From NCBI GenBank assembly GCA_934086145.1, contig CAKOHV010000036.1, positions 1 through 13,458 on the forward strand: DNA of 13,458 bases, in the 5' to 3' direction. This document shows positions 7,231-13,009 of the stretch, piece by piece. The stretch's first letter is position 1. Each line of letters begins with the position of its first letter. The position numbers were made by a program, and so were the translations under genes. The stretch comes from an uncultured Bacilli bacterium (GTDB lineage Bacteria > Bacillota_I > Bacilli_A > RF39 > UBA660). The notes below the pieces were generated by a model that was given only the letters and a program-made list of their open reading frames with translations, made no database searches and was not told the origin of the DNA.

Positions 7231-7365
7231 TTGAAACGATTAAATAATCAAGGTCAAAAAAGAAGTTTAAATATCCAATATATTTATCCAAAAAATGGTC
7301 CATCTTTAGCATTTCTTCTTCAAGAAGAATATTATAATTATTTAAAGACTTTAAAAACAAGATGA
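7231..7365 (+). CDS. Small protein preceding the second serine recombinase (TTG start)
   Basis: A 44-residue protein starting at a TTG, chosen because AAAGAGGTGAT (7215-7225) lies five bases upstream. It ends in TGA at 7363-7365. It has a basic N-terminus followed by LNIQYIYPKNGPS and a helix LAFLLQEEYYNYL. The strand, Lys-x-Gly turn and Leu/Tyr helix align with residues 32-55 of the small protein at 203-448, which also precedes a serine recombinase. I infer a shared family associated with these enzymes. It lies between the terminator at 7154-7182 and the recombinase start at 7380, so the pair forms a two-gene unit. No clear promoter is visible in the 48 bases between terminator and start. 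Function unknown; a directionality factor or regulator is possible. Confidence 0.6.
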   Translation: MKRLNNQGQKRSLNIQYIYPKNGPSLAFLLQEEYYNYLKTLKTR

Positions 7366-7379
7366 ATAGGGGAGTTAAT

Positions 7380-8957
7380 ATGAAATATATCTGTGGCGCA
7401 TATGATCGCCTGTCCGATGCAGATAGTAAAACTGACGAATCATCATCTATTCAGAGTCAAAAAATAATTATTGATGCCTTTGCTAAATTTAATAATTTAG
7501 AAATTTATAAGCACTATGTTGATGATGGTTATTCAGGTGGTAACTTTGAACGTCCTGCCTTTCAAGAGATGATTACTGATATCGAAGCGGGCAAAATTAA
7601 CTGTGTCATAACCAAAGATTTATCACGTTTAGGCCGCGAGTTATACAAAACCGGTAAATATATTGAAGAATATTTCTTAGAAAAAAGCATTAGGTATATT
7701 GCTATAAACGATTCCTATGACTCCAACATTGGAGATTCCTTGCTTGGCCTCCGTCTTAGTGTCAACGACCTATACTTAAGAGACGTTTCTAAGAAAGTAA
7801 AAACTTCCTTACGTGCTAAGCAAAATCGTGGAGATTACATCGGTTCCTTTGCCTTATATGGCTACCAAAAAGATCCTCATAATAAACATAAATTAATCGT
7901 TGATGAAAATGTTCGTCATATAATAGAAAAAATTTACGACTTAGCTTTAGCCGGCCAAAGTCCTAGTAAAATAGCGGAGTACTTAACCTTAAAAAAGATT
8001 CCCATCCCCATGGTCTATAAAGGTGACCCGCGTGCTAAAAAGATCCATGATAATGAGGAGTTAGGAATCTGGAAAAGACAAACTATTAAAAGCATTCTAA
8101 CTAATCAGATGTATATCGGTAATATGGTTCAAAATACCCATAATAAATTAAGTTATAACTCTAAAAAAAGGCGCAAAACATCTAAAGATGAATTAATTAT
8201 TGTAAAGAATACCCATGAAGGGATTATATCTAAAGAAACATTTACTAAAGTTCAAGAAATATTAAATAGTAAATCTACAACTTGGGTTACTTCCCGACAA
8301 CTTGATTATCTTTTTGGTGGTCTTCTTTATTGCCATGAATGTGGTCATCATATAAGAATCAGCGAGGATGTTCTAAAATCCCGAATCAGACACTATACGC
8401 AATGTAATTTATATACGCGAAAGGGTAAGTATGGTCTTTGTTCATCACATCGAATTAATTATGATTGGTTGGAAGAAGATGTCTTAAAATATTTACAAAA
8501 TTTATGTCAAAAATTTGGTCAACCATCTGATTTTAAGACTTTTGAAGTAATGAAAGAACAAATTGTTCTTAAAAATATTCACGAAATAAAAAATAAAATA
8601 ACTCGTTTAGAACAACTATTAAAATCTCACCAAGCTACCATTGATAATTTATATATGGACAAACTTAAAGGTTTAGTAGATGAAGAAATGTACAAAAGAA
8701 TTTATACCAAAACCCAAACAGATATAACGAGAATTAATAACGAATTAGCCGAGTTAACTAAAAAATATCAACGTAATGAAAAATATTTACCTCCTAATTC
8801 TAATCTTAAGGCTTGGCAAGATTCTGCTTTAGCTTATCTATCTTTAAAAAATCCAACTAAAGCGCAAATAAAAAGACTTGTCAATAGAATTGAAATTGAC
8901 AAAGATAAAAAAGTATATGTTTATTTAAAATTTCCAGAGCTATTAGAAGAAATTTAA
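7380..8957 (+). CDS. Large serine recombinase (second copy)
   Basis: A 525-residue relative of the recombinase at 488-2104 with the same plan: resolvase domain with YDRLS (Arg10, nucleophile Ser12), SSSIQSQ, DDGYSGGNFERP and TKDLSRLGRE; recombinase domain (about 155-295); zinc ribbon (CHEC at 318-321, Cys342, Cys354); coiled coil (about 395-465). I start it at the ATG at 7380 because AGGGGAG (7368-7374) is well placed for it; the ATG at 7362 overlaps the previous stop and has no binding site. The catalytic halves of the two enzymes are mostly identical and the C-terminal halves clearly diverge, so they probably use different attachment sites. Codon choice here is richer in C-ending codons. 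A remnant of an FtsW/RodA gene begins 91 bases after the stop, a likely element-target junction. Confidence 0.93.
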   Translation: MKYICGAYDRLSDADSKTDESSSIQSQKIIIDAFAKFNNLEIYKHYVDDGYSGGNFERPAFQEMITDIEAGKINCVITKDLSRLGRELYKTGKYIEEYFLEKSIRYIAINDSYDSNIGDSLLGLRLSVNDLYLRDVSKKVKTSLRAKQNRGDYIGSFALYGYQKDPHNKHKLIVDENVRHIIEKIYDLALAGQSPSKIAEYLTLKKIPIPMVYKGDPRAKKIHDNEELGIWKRQTIKSILTNQMYIGNMVQNTHNKLSYNSKKRRKTSKDELIIVKNTHEGIISKETFTKVQEILNSKSTTWVTSRQLDYLFGGLLYCHECGHHIRISEDVLKSRIRHYTQCNLYTRKGKYGLCSSHRINYDWLEEDVLKYLQNLCQKFGQPSDFKTFEVMKEQIVLKNIHEIKNKITRLEQLLKSHQATIDNLYMDKLKGLVDEEMYKRIYTKTQTDITRINNELAELTKKYQRNEKYLPPNSNLKAWQDSALAYLSLKNPTKAQIKRLVNRIEIDKDKKVYVYLKFPELLEEI

Positions 8958-8960
8958 TTT

Positions 8961-8977
8961 TTTCAATTATTTTGAAA
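8961..8977 (+). repeat. Short inverted repeat after the second recombinase
   Basis: TTTCAA (8961-8966) and TTGAAA (8972-8977) flank a 5-base spacer, immediately after the stop codon. There is no T-run after it, so it is a poor terminator. It could be part of the recombinase attachment region, but it is small enough to be chance in AT-rich DNA. Confidence 0.3.
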
Positions 8978-9047
8978 CATTACTATCATTTTTCAGTTAC
9001 CTTGTCAATGCTTCCTTCATAAAATAAGTTACTTTAGCAATTCTTAG

Positions 9048-9140
9048 GGGATAACATTACCATTCATTAGTTACGGTGGTTCAAGTCTTTTAGTTAGCAT
9101 GATTTCCATTGGTATTATTCTAAGTATTGCTAAAGAATAA
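9048..9140 (+). pseudogene. Orphan 3' end of an FtsW/RodA (SEDS) gene
   Basis: Thirty codons and a TAA encode GITLPFISYGGSSLLVSMIS followed by IGIILSIAKE. This is the C-terminal signature of SEDS cell-wall glycosyltransferases (FtsW, RodA, SpoVE), in which PF-x-SYGG-(S/T)-S precedes the last membrane helix. Just upstream the frame has a TAG (9045-9047), and the preceding codons do not resemble the Leu/Pro/Thr/Gly stretch normally found before GITLPF. The homology therefore stops abruptly at about 9048. There is no start codon or ribosome binding site, so the fragment is not a gene. It lies 91 bases after the second recombinase gene, as expected if that enzyme inserted an element into this conserved part of an ftsW-like gene. 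I cannot tell FtsW from RodA with so few residues. Confidence 0.8.
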
Positions 9141-9172
9141 CTAACTAATTTTCATTAATACCCTAAATAAGA

Positions 9173-9195
9173 ATAGCTAATGCTATCTTTCCTTT
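9173..9195 (+). terminator. Weak hairpin after the SEDS gene remnant
   Basis: ATAGC (9173-9177) and GCTAT (9182-9186) with a 4-base loop are followed by a T-rich stretch (CTTTCCTTTTT). It may be the original terminator of the truncated SEDS gene. The stem is short. Confidence 0.35.
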
Positions 9196-9268
9196 TTATA
9201 TAATAAACAAAATTCAAGTTTAAACTAAACTTACTAATCATATTTGTTTATGTTCTCTAATACCTAAA

Positions 9269-9301
9269 AAATTATTTAATTTCTTTTCGATTAAATAATT
9301 T
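9269..9301 (-). terminator. AT-only terminator overlapping the end of the XRE gene
   Basis: AAATTATTTAAT (9269-9280) and ATTAAATAATTT (9290-9301) form a perfect 12-base inverted repeat with a 9-base loop, overlapping the stop of the minus-strand regulator. Read on the minus strand it is followed by a run of six T. The stem has no G/C pair, so it is less stable than the other terminators here. Confidence 0.55.
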
Positions 9302-9742
9302 ATCTATTGAATCGATATCCAAGTATTTAACTAATATTGAGAGATATAAAGTTTTTATTAAATTTTTCCCTCTTTCATAATTTGATAATGAAGTCCGCGA
9401 AATTCTTGTATCTTCAGCTACTTTGTTTAACGTTAATCCTTTATTCTTTCTTTTAGAACGAATATTTTCCCCTAAAAAATCAAAATTATCTGAAGCAGTA
9501 TCAATTTTCGTATATCTAACATTATAGCTTTTTAAACCAAAAAGATAATCAAGACTAAGTCCATATTCATTAGCTATTGTTATAAGGTGCTTTAAGGGGA
9601 TTATCTCTAATTCATTTTCATAACATCTTATCGTACTTTCTTTGACTCTTATAAGTTTTGCAATTTCTATAACTTTTTTATCTAATAAATCAGTTCTAAA
9701 TTTTTTAATATTTTTAACTACCAAATTTTTTCTTTCTTCCAT
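9272..9742 (-). CDS. XRE-family regulator with two HTH domains
   Basis: A 156-residue cytosolic protein made of two helix-turn-helix domains of the Cro/CI (XRE) type. The first (about 10-68) contains VIEIAKLIRVKESTIRCYEN and LSLDYLFGL. The second (about 90-150) contains LGENIRSKRKNKGLTLNKVA followed by ISRTSLSNYERGK. Each has the usual recognition-helix pattern ending in a Tyr-Glu-Arg/Asn motif. Two tandem HTH domains without a sensor domain suggest a DNA-binding protein that contacts both halves of an operator. An AGAGGTGT site lies a few bases before the ATG. The gene diverges from the membrane-anchored XRE gene at 9862, with 119 bases between them, an arrangement typical of prophage or mobile-element control regions. 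It probably represses its own and the divergent promoter, which is inference. Confidence 0.8.
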   Translation of the reverse strand: MEERKNLVVKNIKKFRTDLLDKKVIEIAKLIRVKESTIRCYENELEIIPLKHLITIANEYGLSLDYLFGLKSYNVRYTKIDTASDNFDFLGENIRSKRKNKGLTLNKVAEDTRISRTSLSNYERGKNLIKTLYLSILVKYLDIDSIDKLFNRKEIK

Positions 9743-9768
9743 TGTTTACACCTCTAGAAGATTATTTC

Positions 9769-9794
9769 ATTATATTTGATAGAATTTATCGAAT
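9769..9794 (-). promoter_or_regulatory. Likely promoter and operator of the double-HTH regulator
   Basis: On the minus strand TATAAT (9774 down to 9769) is a candidate -10 box about 27 bases upstream of the start codon. An imperfect palindrome (ATTtGATA at 9774-9781 against TATCgAAT at 9787-9794, 7 of 8 pairs, 5-base centre) lies directly on its upstream side, between it and the expected -35. A repressor bound there would block the promoter. No good -35 box is seen. Confidence 0.45.
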
Positions 9795-9830
9795 GTTGGG
9801 AAATATGAAATTTCGGACAAAATTTTACTT

Positions 9831-9836
9831 TATAAT
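9831..9836 (+). promoter_or_regulatory. -10 box for the membrane-anchored XRE gene
   Basis: A consensus TATAAT lies 26 bases before the GTG start at 9862, with AAGAAGGTGT (9849-9858) as ribosome binding site between them. No convincing -35 box is found at 16-18 bases, which suggests that the promoter may need an activator. Confidence 0.5.
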
Positions 9837-9861
9837 AGTCATAGAATAAGAAGGTGTATTA

Positions 9862-10689
9862 GTGAACAAACAGAATAATATCAAAAGGCAGTCAGATGAA
9901 AGGAAGATCAAACTTCCTCGTAAAAATAAATTAGAAGGTTTGGAATTTTCTTCATTATCACCAGAAGAAAGAGTAGGACTTTTTATTAAAAAAGCTCGTG
10001 ATAAAAAAGGTTTGACCCAAGAAGATTTAGGAGAACTACTTCATTATAAACGCCAAAACATTTCTAAATGGGAAACTGGCGAAATGTTTCCGGGTTTTGA
10101 ATATTTAGAACCCCTATGTGAAGTTTTAGATATAACTTTATACCAACTTGTTTCTGGTGGTGCTAAGCCTAAAAGTTATGATCCTAATAAAACCACTGAA
10201 ATTATTTTTAAAAAATTTAAGTTTTATATCAGTGATACAAAATATCGAATTATAAAAATTTCAACCTCCATTGTCCTTTTCATTATCTTTTTCTTTTCAC
10301 TCTTATTAATGACTATTAACTATTTTAAATGGCAAATATATGAGGTTGCTACTTATGATGATAATATAAAATATGTGGGTAGTATTATAACTAATAGAAA
10401 AGAAAGCATTTATAATTTTAGTAACTTTTCTTATTCTTCAAGTGATATTGGTACTGATAAAGAACCACTGATTAAAGATATTAGCATTACTTTATTTTTA
10501 GATGATAACGAAGTATATTCTAATAAAATATCTTTTGATAATGCTATTCCCTTAGGAAATAGTTTTGAATATCTTTATCTTACTTATAAATCGCAAGAAG
10601 AAGTTTATACTAAAAAGCAAAACGTTATTATAAAATTAAATTTTATTGATATAAATGGTGAACACTTAGAAAAGGTTATAAAAACTTAG
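9862..10689 (+). CDS. Membrane-anchored XRE regulator with extracellular domain
   Basis: A 275-residue protein starting at GTG, chosen because AAGAAGGTGT lies just before it. After a basic N-terminal tail (1-30), an XRE helix-turn-helix (about 36-98) contains IKKARDKKGLTQEDLGELLH, RQNISKWETGE, and LEPLCEVLDITLYQLVSGG. A single strong membrane helix (about 131-153, IIKISTSIVLFIIFFFSLLL) follows. The last 120 residues are strand-rich and should lie outside the cell (for example DISITLFLDDNEVYSNKISF). This topology fits a one-component sensor that reads an extracellular signal and binds DNA from the membrane. It is separated from the next gene by a terminator hairpin, but no other target is evident, so the secreted protein and lysis genes downstream are the likely regulon. 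The outer domain is not one I recognise. Confidence 0.8.
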   Translation: MNKQNNIKRQSDERKIKLPRKNKLEGLEFSSLSPEERVGLFIKKARDKKGLTQEDLGELLHYKRQNISKWETGEMFPGFEYLEPLCEVLDITLYQLVSGGAKPKSYDPNKTTEIIFKKFKFYISDTKYRIIKISTSIVLFIIFFFSLLLMTINYFKWQIYEVATYDDNIKYVGSIITNRKESIYNFSNFSYSSSDIGTDKEPLIKDISITLFLDDNEVYSNKISFDNAIPLGNSFEYLYLTYKSQEEVYTKKQNVIIKLNFIDINGEHLEKVIKT

Positions 10690-10760
10690 AATATATAAGC
10701 TATAAATTATGTCGCGAAATTGTTGCATTGCTTGTAGCTAAATATATTCTTTCTTTTTTT
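10688..10760 (+). terminator. Long-stem terminator after the membrane-anchored regulator
   Basis: AGAATATATAAGCTA (10688-10702) pairs with TAGCTAAATATATTCT (10735-10750) with one bulged base, around a 32-base loop. T-rich sequence with seven T in a row (10754-10760) follows. The stem starts inside the stop codon. Confidence 0.65.
10720..10748 (+). promoter_or_regulatory. Possible promoter of the secreted protein-holin-lysin operon
   Basis: TTGTTG (10720-10725) and TATATT (10743-10748) are 17 bases apart. The -10 box lies in the right arm of the preceding terminator, so the two signals would overlap. The -35 is a moderate match, and the alternative is read-through from the regulator gene. Confidence 0.35.
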
Positions 10761-10801
10761 GTCCTCTTATTTTACAATCTATTGAAGAAAGGAGGGAAAA
10801 A

Positions 10802-11557
10802 ATGTCAAAAAATAATTTAATGATAGCTTTTTTAGTTGTTCTGTTTTTTCCATTTACTACTTCAGCCTTAAGTAGTGATGATGAATTTTATTTAATTGAT
10901 CAAGAAACTAAATATTTTAAAACTATTGAATATTTAAATGATAAAAATAGTGTAAGTTTATATTCTGATAATAATTTTTCTAAAACATATGAAATAACCA
11001 AAGAAGAATATGACTCAGCTTTAGATAATAATATAAGTCCACTTGGAACTGGTGTAATTAATACTACATATAAAGAAATGACTACTTCAATTTCAAGTAA
11101 TGGTAATGTTTATCGTTATAAAAATATTTTAAATTGGAAAAAAATGCCCGCTACAAGAAGCTACGATATAATCGGCATCGGTTATTTAGGTAGTGTCAAA
11201 GCCAAAACTAATATTTCCTTTAGTCAAAGATCATGCACATCTTTAACAAATTGTACAACTACAACTTCAGGATCTATCCAAAAATTTAGTACTGGTGTTG
11301 GTGTATCTTTTAAATTACCAGAAGGCAATATTAGTAATTTAACGCAAACATTATATTTTGATGTTGAAAAGAATACGACTTCGACTGTTGTTCGTCAAAC
11401 AGCATATGGTGATTATTCTCATGCAACAAGATCCATTACTTATGATAATGCTAAAAAATATAATGTTAGTGGAAGCGGAATAATTCTAAATACTAGTATT
11501 AAAAGTTACTATGATGAAATTGATTATGCTAAAGCAACTTGGTCTGGTTCATGGTAA
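10802..11557 (+). CDS. Secreted protein of unknown family
   Basis: A 251-residue protein with a clear signal peptide: MSKNN, a hydrophobic core, and a likely cleavage site after TSA at residue 22. The mature protein is Ser/Thr/Asn/Tyr-rich and strand-like. It has a central segment YKNILNWKKMPATRSYDIIG, a two-cysteine loop (CTSLTNC) and a C-terminal end in ATWSGSW. It has no LPXTG anchor, lipobox or second membrane helix, so it should be released or loosely surface-bound. I do not recognise the family and see no catalytic motif. A strong site (AAAGGAGGG) precedes the ATG. The holin and endolysin genes follow with a 34-base gap before the proposed holin start and probably share its transcript. 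A surface or released effector encoded with a lysis cassette is the most natural reading, but this is inference. Confidence 0.75.
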   Translation: MSKNNLMIAFLVVLFFPFTTSALSSDDEFYLIDQETKYFKTIEYLNDKNSVSLYSDNNFSKTYEITKEEYDSALDNNISPLGTGVINTTYKEMTTSISSNGNVYRYKNILNWKKMPATRSYDIIGIGYLGSVKAKTNISFSQRSCTSLTNCTTTTSGSIQKFSTGVGVSFKLPEGNISNLTQTLYFDVEKNTTSTVVRQTAYGDYSHATRSITYDNAKKYNVSGSGIILNTSIKSYYDEIDYAKATWSGSW

Positions 11558-11577
11558 TTAAAAAAATATAAGAAGTA

Positions 11578-11594
11578 AAGAAGGGAATAAAATC
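11578..11594 (+). promoter_or_regulatory. Ribosome binding site and proposed AUC start of the holin gene
   Basis: AAGAAGGGA (11578-11586) is followed after five bases by ATC (11592-11594), in frame with the holin. No in-frame ATG, GTG or TTG exists between the upstream in-frame TAA (11559-11561) and the ATG at 11715, which lies after the membrane segment. The site therefore favours ATC as the start, or a mutated ATG. Confidence 0.55.
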
Positions 11595-11948
11595 GGGTTT
11601 TTAAGTGAATTTATTTCAAACTATGGTAGTGAATTACTGTTAGCTTTTATATCTTTTATAGGTCTAACATTTAAAACATCATATGAGAAATATGTAAAAG
11701 AAAAAACAAAAAAAATGATTGTAGAGGATTCAGTTAGATTTGTTGAACAAAAATTTAAAAATCTTAGTAGTAAGAAAAAATTTGAAAAAGCCAAAGGTTA
11801 TGCTTTAGAATTATTAACTGATAAAGGAATAACAATAAGCGATTTAGAATTAGAAATCTTAATTGAATCTGTCTGTAATAATTTAAATAATAAGAACTCA
11901 TATAAATCCTCCGAAACGGCAATTAATGAGGATGTGAAAGAGGCATGA
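11592..11948 (+). CDS. LL-H-type phage holin with apparent AUC start
   Basis: A 118-residue membrane protein when read from ATC at 11592. The N-terminus (IGFLSEFISNYGSELLLAFI and on to about residue 26) supplies the single membrane helix that holins of the LL-H family have. Next comes a basic linker (KTSYEKYVKEKTKK), then the family's conserved helical tail: EDSVRFVEQKF, KKKFEKAKGYALELLTDKGI, and LELEILIESVCNNLNN. Holins form the membrane lesions that let an endolysin reach the wall. If the first ATG (11715) is taken as the start, the 77-residue product lacks its membrane helix and would not work as a holin, so ATG-only gene calling truncates it. Its TGA stop overlaps the endolysin ATG in ATGA (11945-11948), which couples their translation. 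The family match is from memory of its pattern. Confidence 0.7.
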   Translation: MGFLSEFISNYGSELLLAFISFIGLTFKTSYEKYVKEKTKKMIVEDSVRFVEQKFKNLSSKKKFEKAKGYALELLTDKGITISDLELEILIESVCNNLNNKNSYKSSETAINEDVKEA

Positions 11949-12907
11949 GCTCAATTAAAAAACTTATTGAGATTGCTCAAAATGAAATTGGATATTTGGA
12001 AAAGAAAAGTAAAAGCAATCTTGATGATAAAAAAATAAATGCTGGTAATTATAATTATACTAAGTATGCTAGAGATTTAGATGGCCTAAAAAACTTTTAT
12101 AATGGTTCCAAACAAGGTTATGCTTGGTGCGATATTTTCGTTGATTGGTGTTTTGTCAAAACTTTTGGCAAAAAAAGAGCCCAAGAACTTTTATGTCAAC
12201 CTAATAATTCATTGGGAGCCGGAGTTGGTTTTTCCAAACGTTATTATGTAAATAAGAAACAATATTATAAAACTAATCCTCAAATAGGTGATCAAATATT
12301 TTTTAAAAATGGCTCTAAAATTACTCATACAGGGTTAGTTTATAATGTTGATAAAAATTATGTCTATACTATTGAAGGGAACACTTCTAGCTCCTCATCA
12401 GTCGTAACTAATGGTGAAGGCGTCTTTAGTAAAAAGTATGGACTTAATAGTTTATTTATTGATGGTTATGGTCGACCTAAATATTCCACGGCCGAAAAAG
12501 AAGGTCAGCTAAACAATGAAACTCCTAATATAACGGGGAAAGTTGTTAAATATGTTTCTGATGTCGATTATGAAGGATTAGTAGTACATACAAGTCCCAA
12601 CGGACCAGTTAAAAGAATCATTCCTCTTTGTACTAAAGTTTATGTTTATGAAACAAAAGGAACTTGGTCACGTATCAAAGATCAGGAATGGGTTCATCGT
12701 GAATACTTAAAAGATAAAATGCCTAAAACCAAAATTGTCACAGGTGCTGATAAAGTTTTAAATATTAGAGTTTCTCAAACTAAGAATTCTAAATTAATAG
12801 GTAGTATTCCCAATGGAACACGAGTCCAAGTTTTTAAAACTTTAAAAGGTTGGTCCAAAATTAGTCCTGATAAAGAAGCTTGGGTATCAAGTAATTACCT
12901 AAAATAA
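11945..12907 (+). CDS. Endolysin: CHAP amidase/endopeptidase with two SH3b domains
   Basis: A 320-residue peptidoglycan hydrolase without a signal peptide, as expected of a holin-dependent lysin. The CHAP-type catalytic domain (about 1-180) has the nucleophile in GYAWCDIFVDWC (Cys62), the histidine in ITHTGLVY (His128) and the third residue in TIEGNTS (Glu144 or Asn146). CHAP enzymes cut amide or peptide bonds in the wall. Two bacterial SH3 wall-binding repeats follow: about 193-258 (GLVVHTSPNGPVKRIIPLCT, WSRI, EWVHREYL) and about 262-320 (VLNIRVSQTKNSKLIGSIPN, GWSKI, AWVSSNYLK). The frame is complete and all catalytic residues are present. The start overlaps the holin stop, and AAAGAGG lies just before it. 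Holin and lysin make up a standard phage lysis module; no phage structural gene is visible nearby, so it may be domesticated or part of an element. Confidence 0.88.
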   Translation: MSSIKKLIEIAQNEIGYLEKKSKSNLDDKKINAGNYNYTKYARDLDGLKNFYNGSKQGYAWCDIFVDWCFVKTFGKKRAQELLCQPNNSLGAGVGFSKRYYVNKKQYYKTNPQIGDQIFFKNGSKITHTGLVYNVDKNYVYTIEGNTSSSSSVVTNGEGVFSKKYGLNSLFIDGYGRPKYSTAEKEGQLNNETPNITGKVVKYVSDVDYEGLVVHTSPNGPVKRIIPLCTKVYVYETKGTWSRIKDQEWVHREYLKDKMPKTKIVTGADKVLNIRVSQTKNSKLIGSIPNGTRVQVFKTLKGWSKISPDKEAWVSSNYLK

Positions 12908-12973
12908 ATAAAGTAATTTTAAAACTAATATAATTTATCAAGTTATCTAAAAAATAGATATTAAATACCAAAG

Positions 12974-13009
12974 GATGGCCTCAGTATTATACTGATGTCA
13001 TCTTTTTTT
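12974..13009 (+). terminator. Intrinsic terminator of the lysis operon
   Basis: GATGGCCTCAGTAT (12974-12987) pairs with ATACTGATGTCATC (12989-13002) apart from one mismatch and one wobble, and seven T follow (13003-13009). It lies 66 bases after the endolysin stop. Confidence 0.8.

Noticed and set aside
7362..7379. Earlier ATG for the second recombinase
   Set aside because: It overlaps the stop of the small protein, but the AGGGGAG site fits only the ATG at 7380, and the first recombinase-like residues start after that codon.
2110..9060. A shared attachment core between the regions after the two recombinases (CCTAAGGGTTATAAC near 2111 and CTTAGGGGATAAC near 9043)
   Set aside because: The match needs a gap and several mismatches, and the two enzymes probably recognise different sites. 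In AT-rich DNA this is close to chance.
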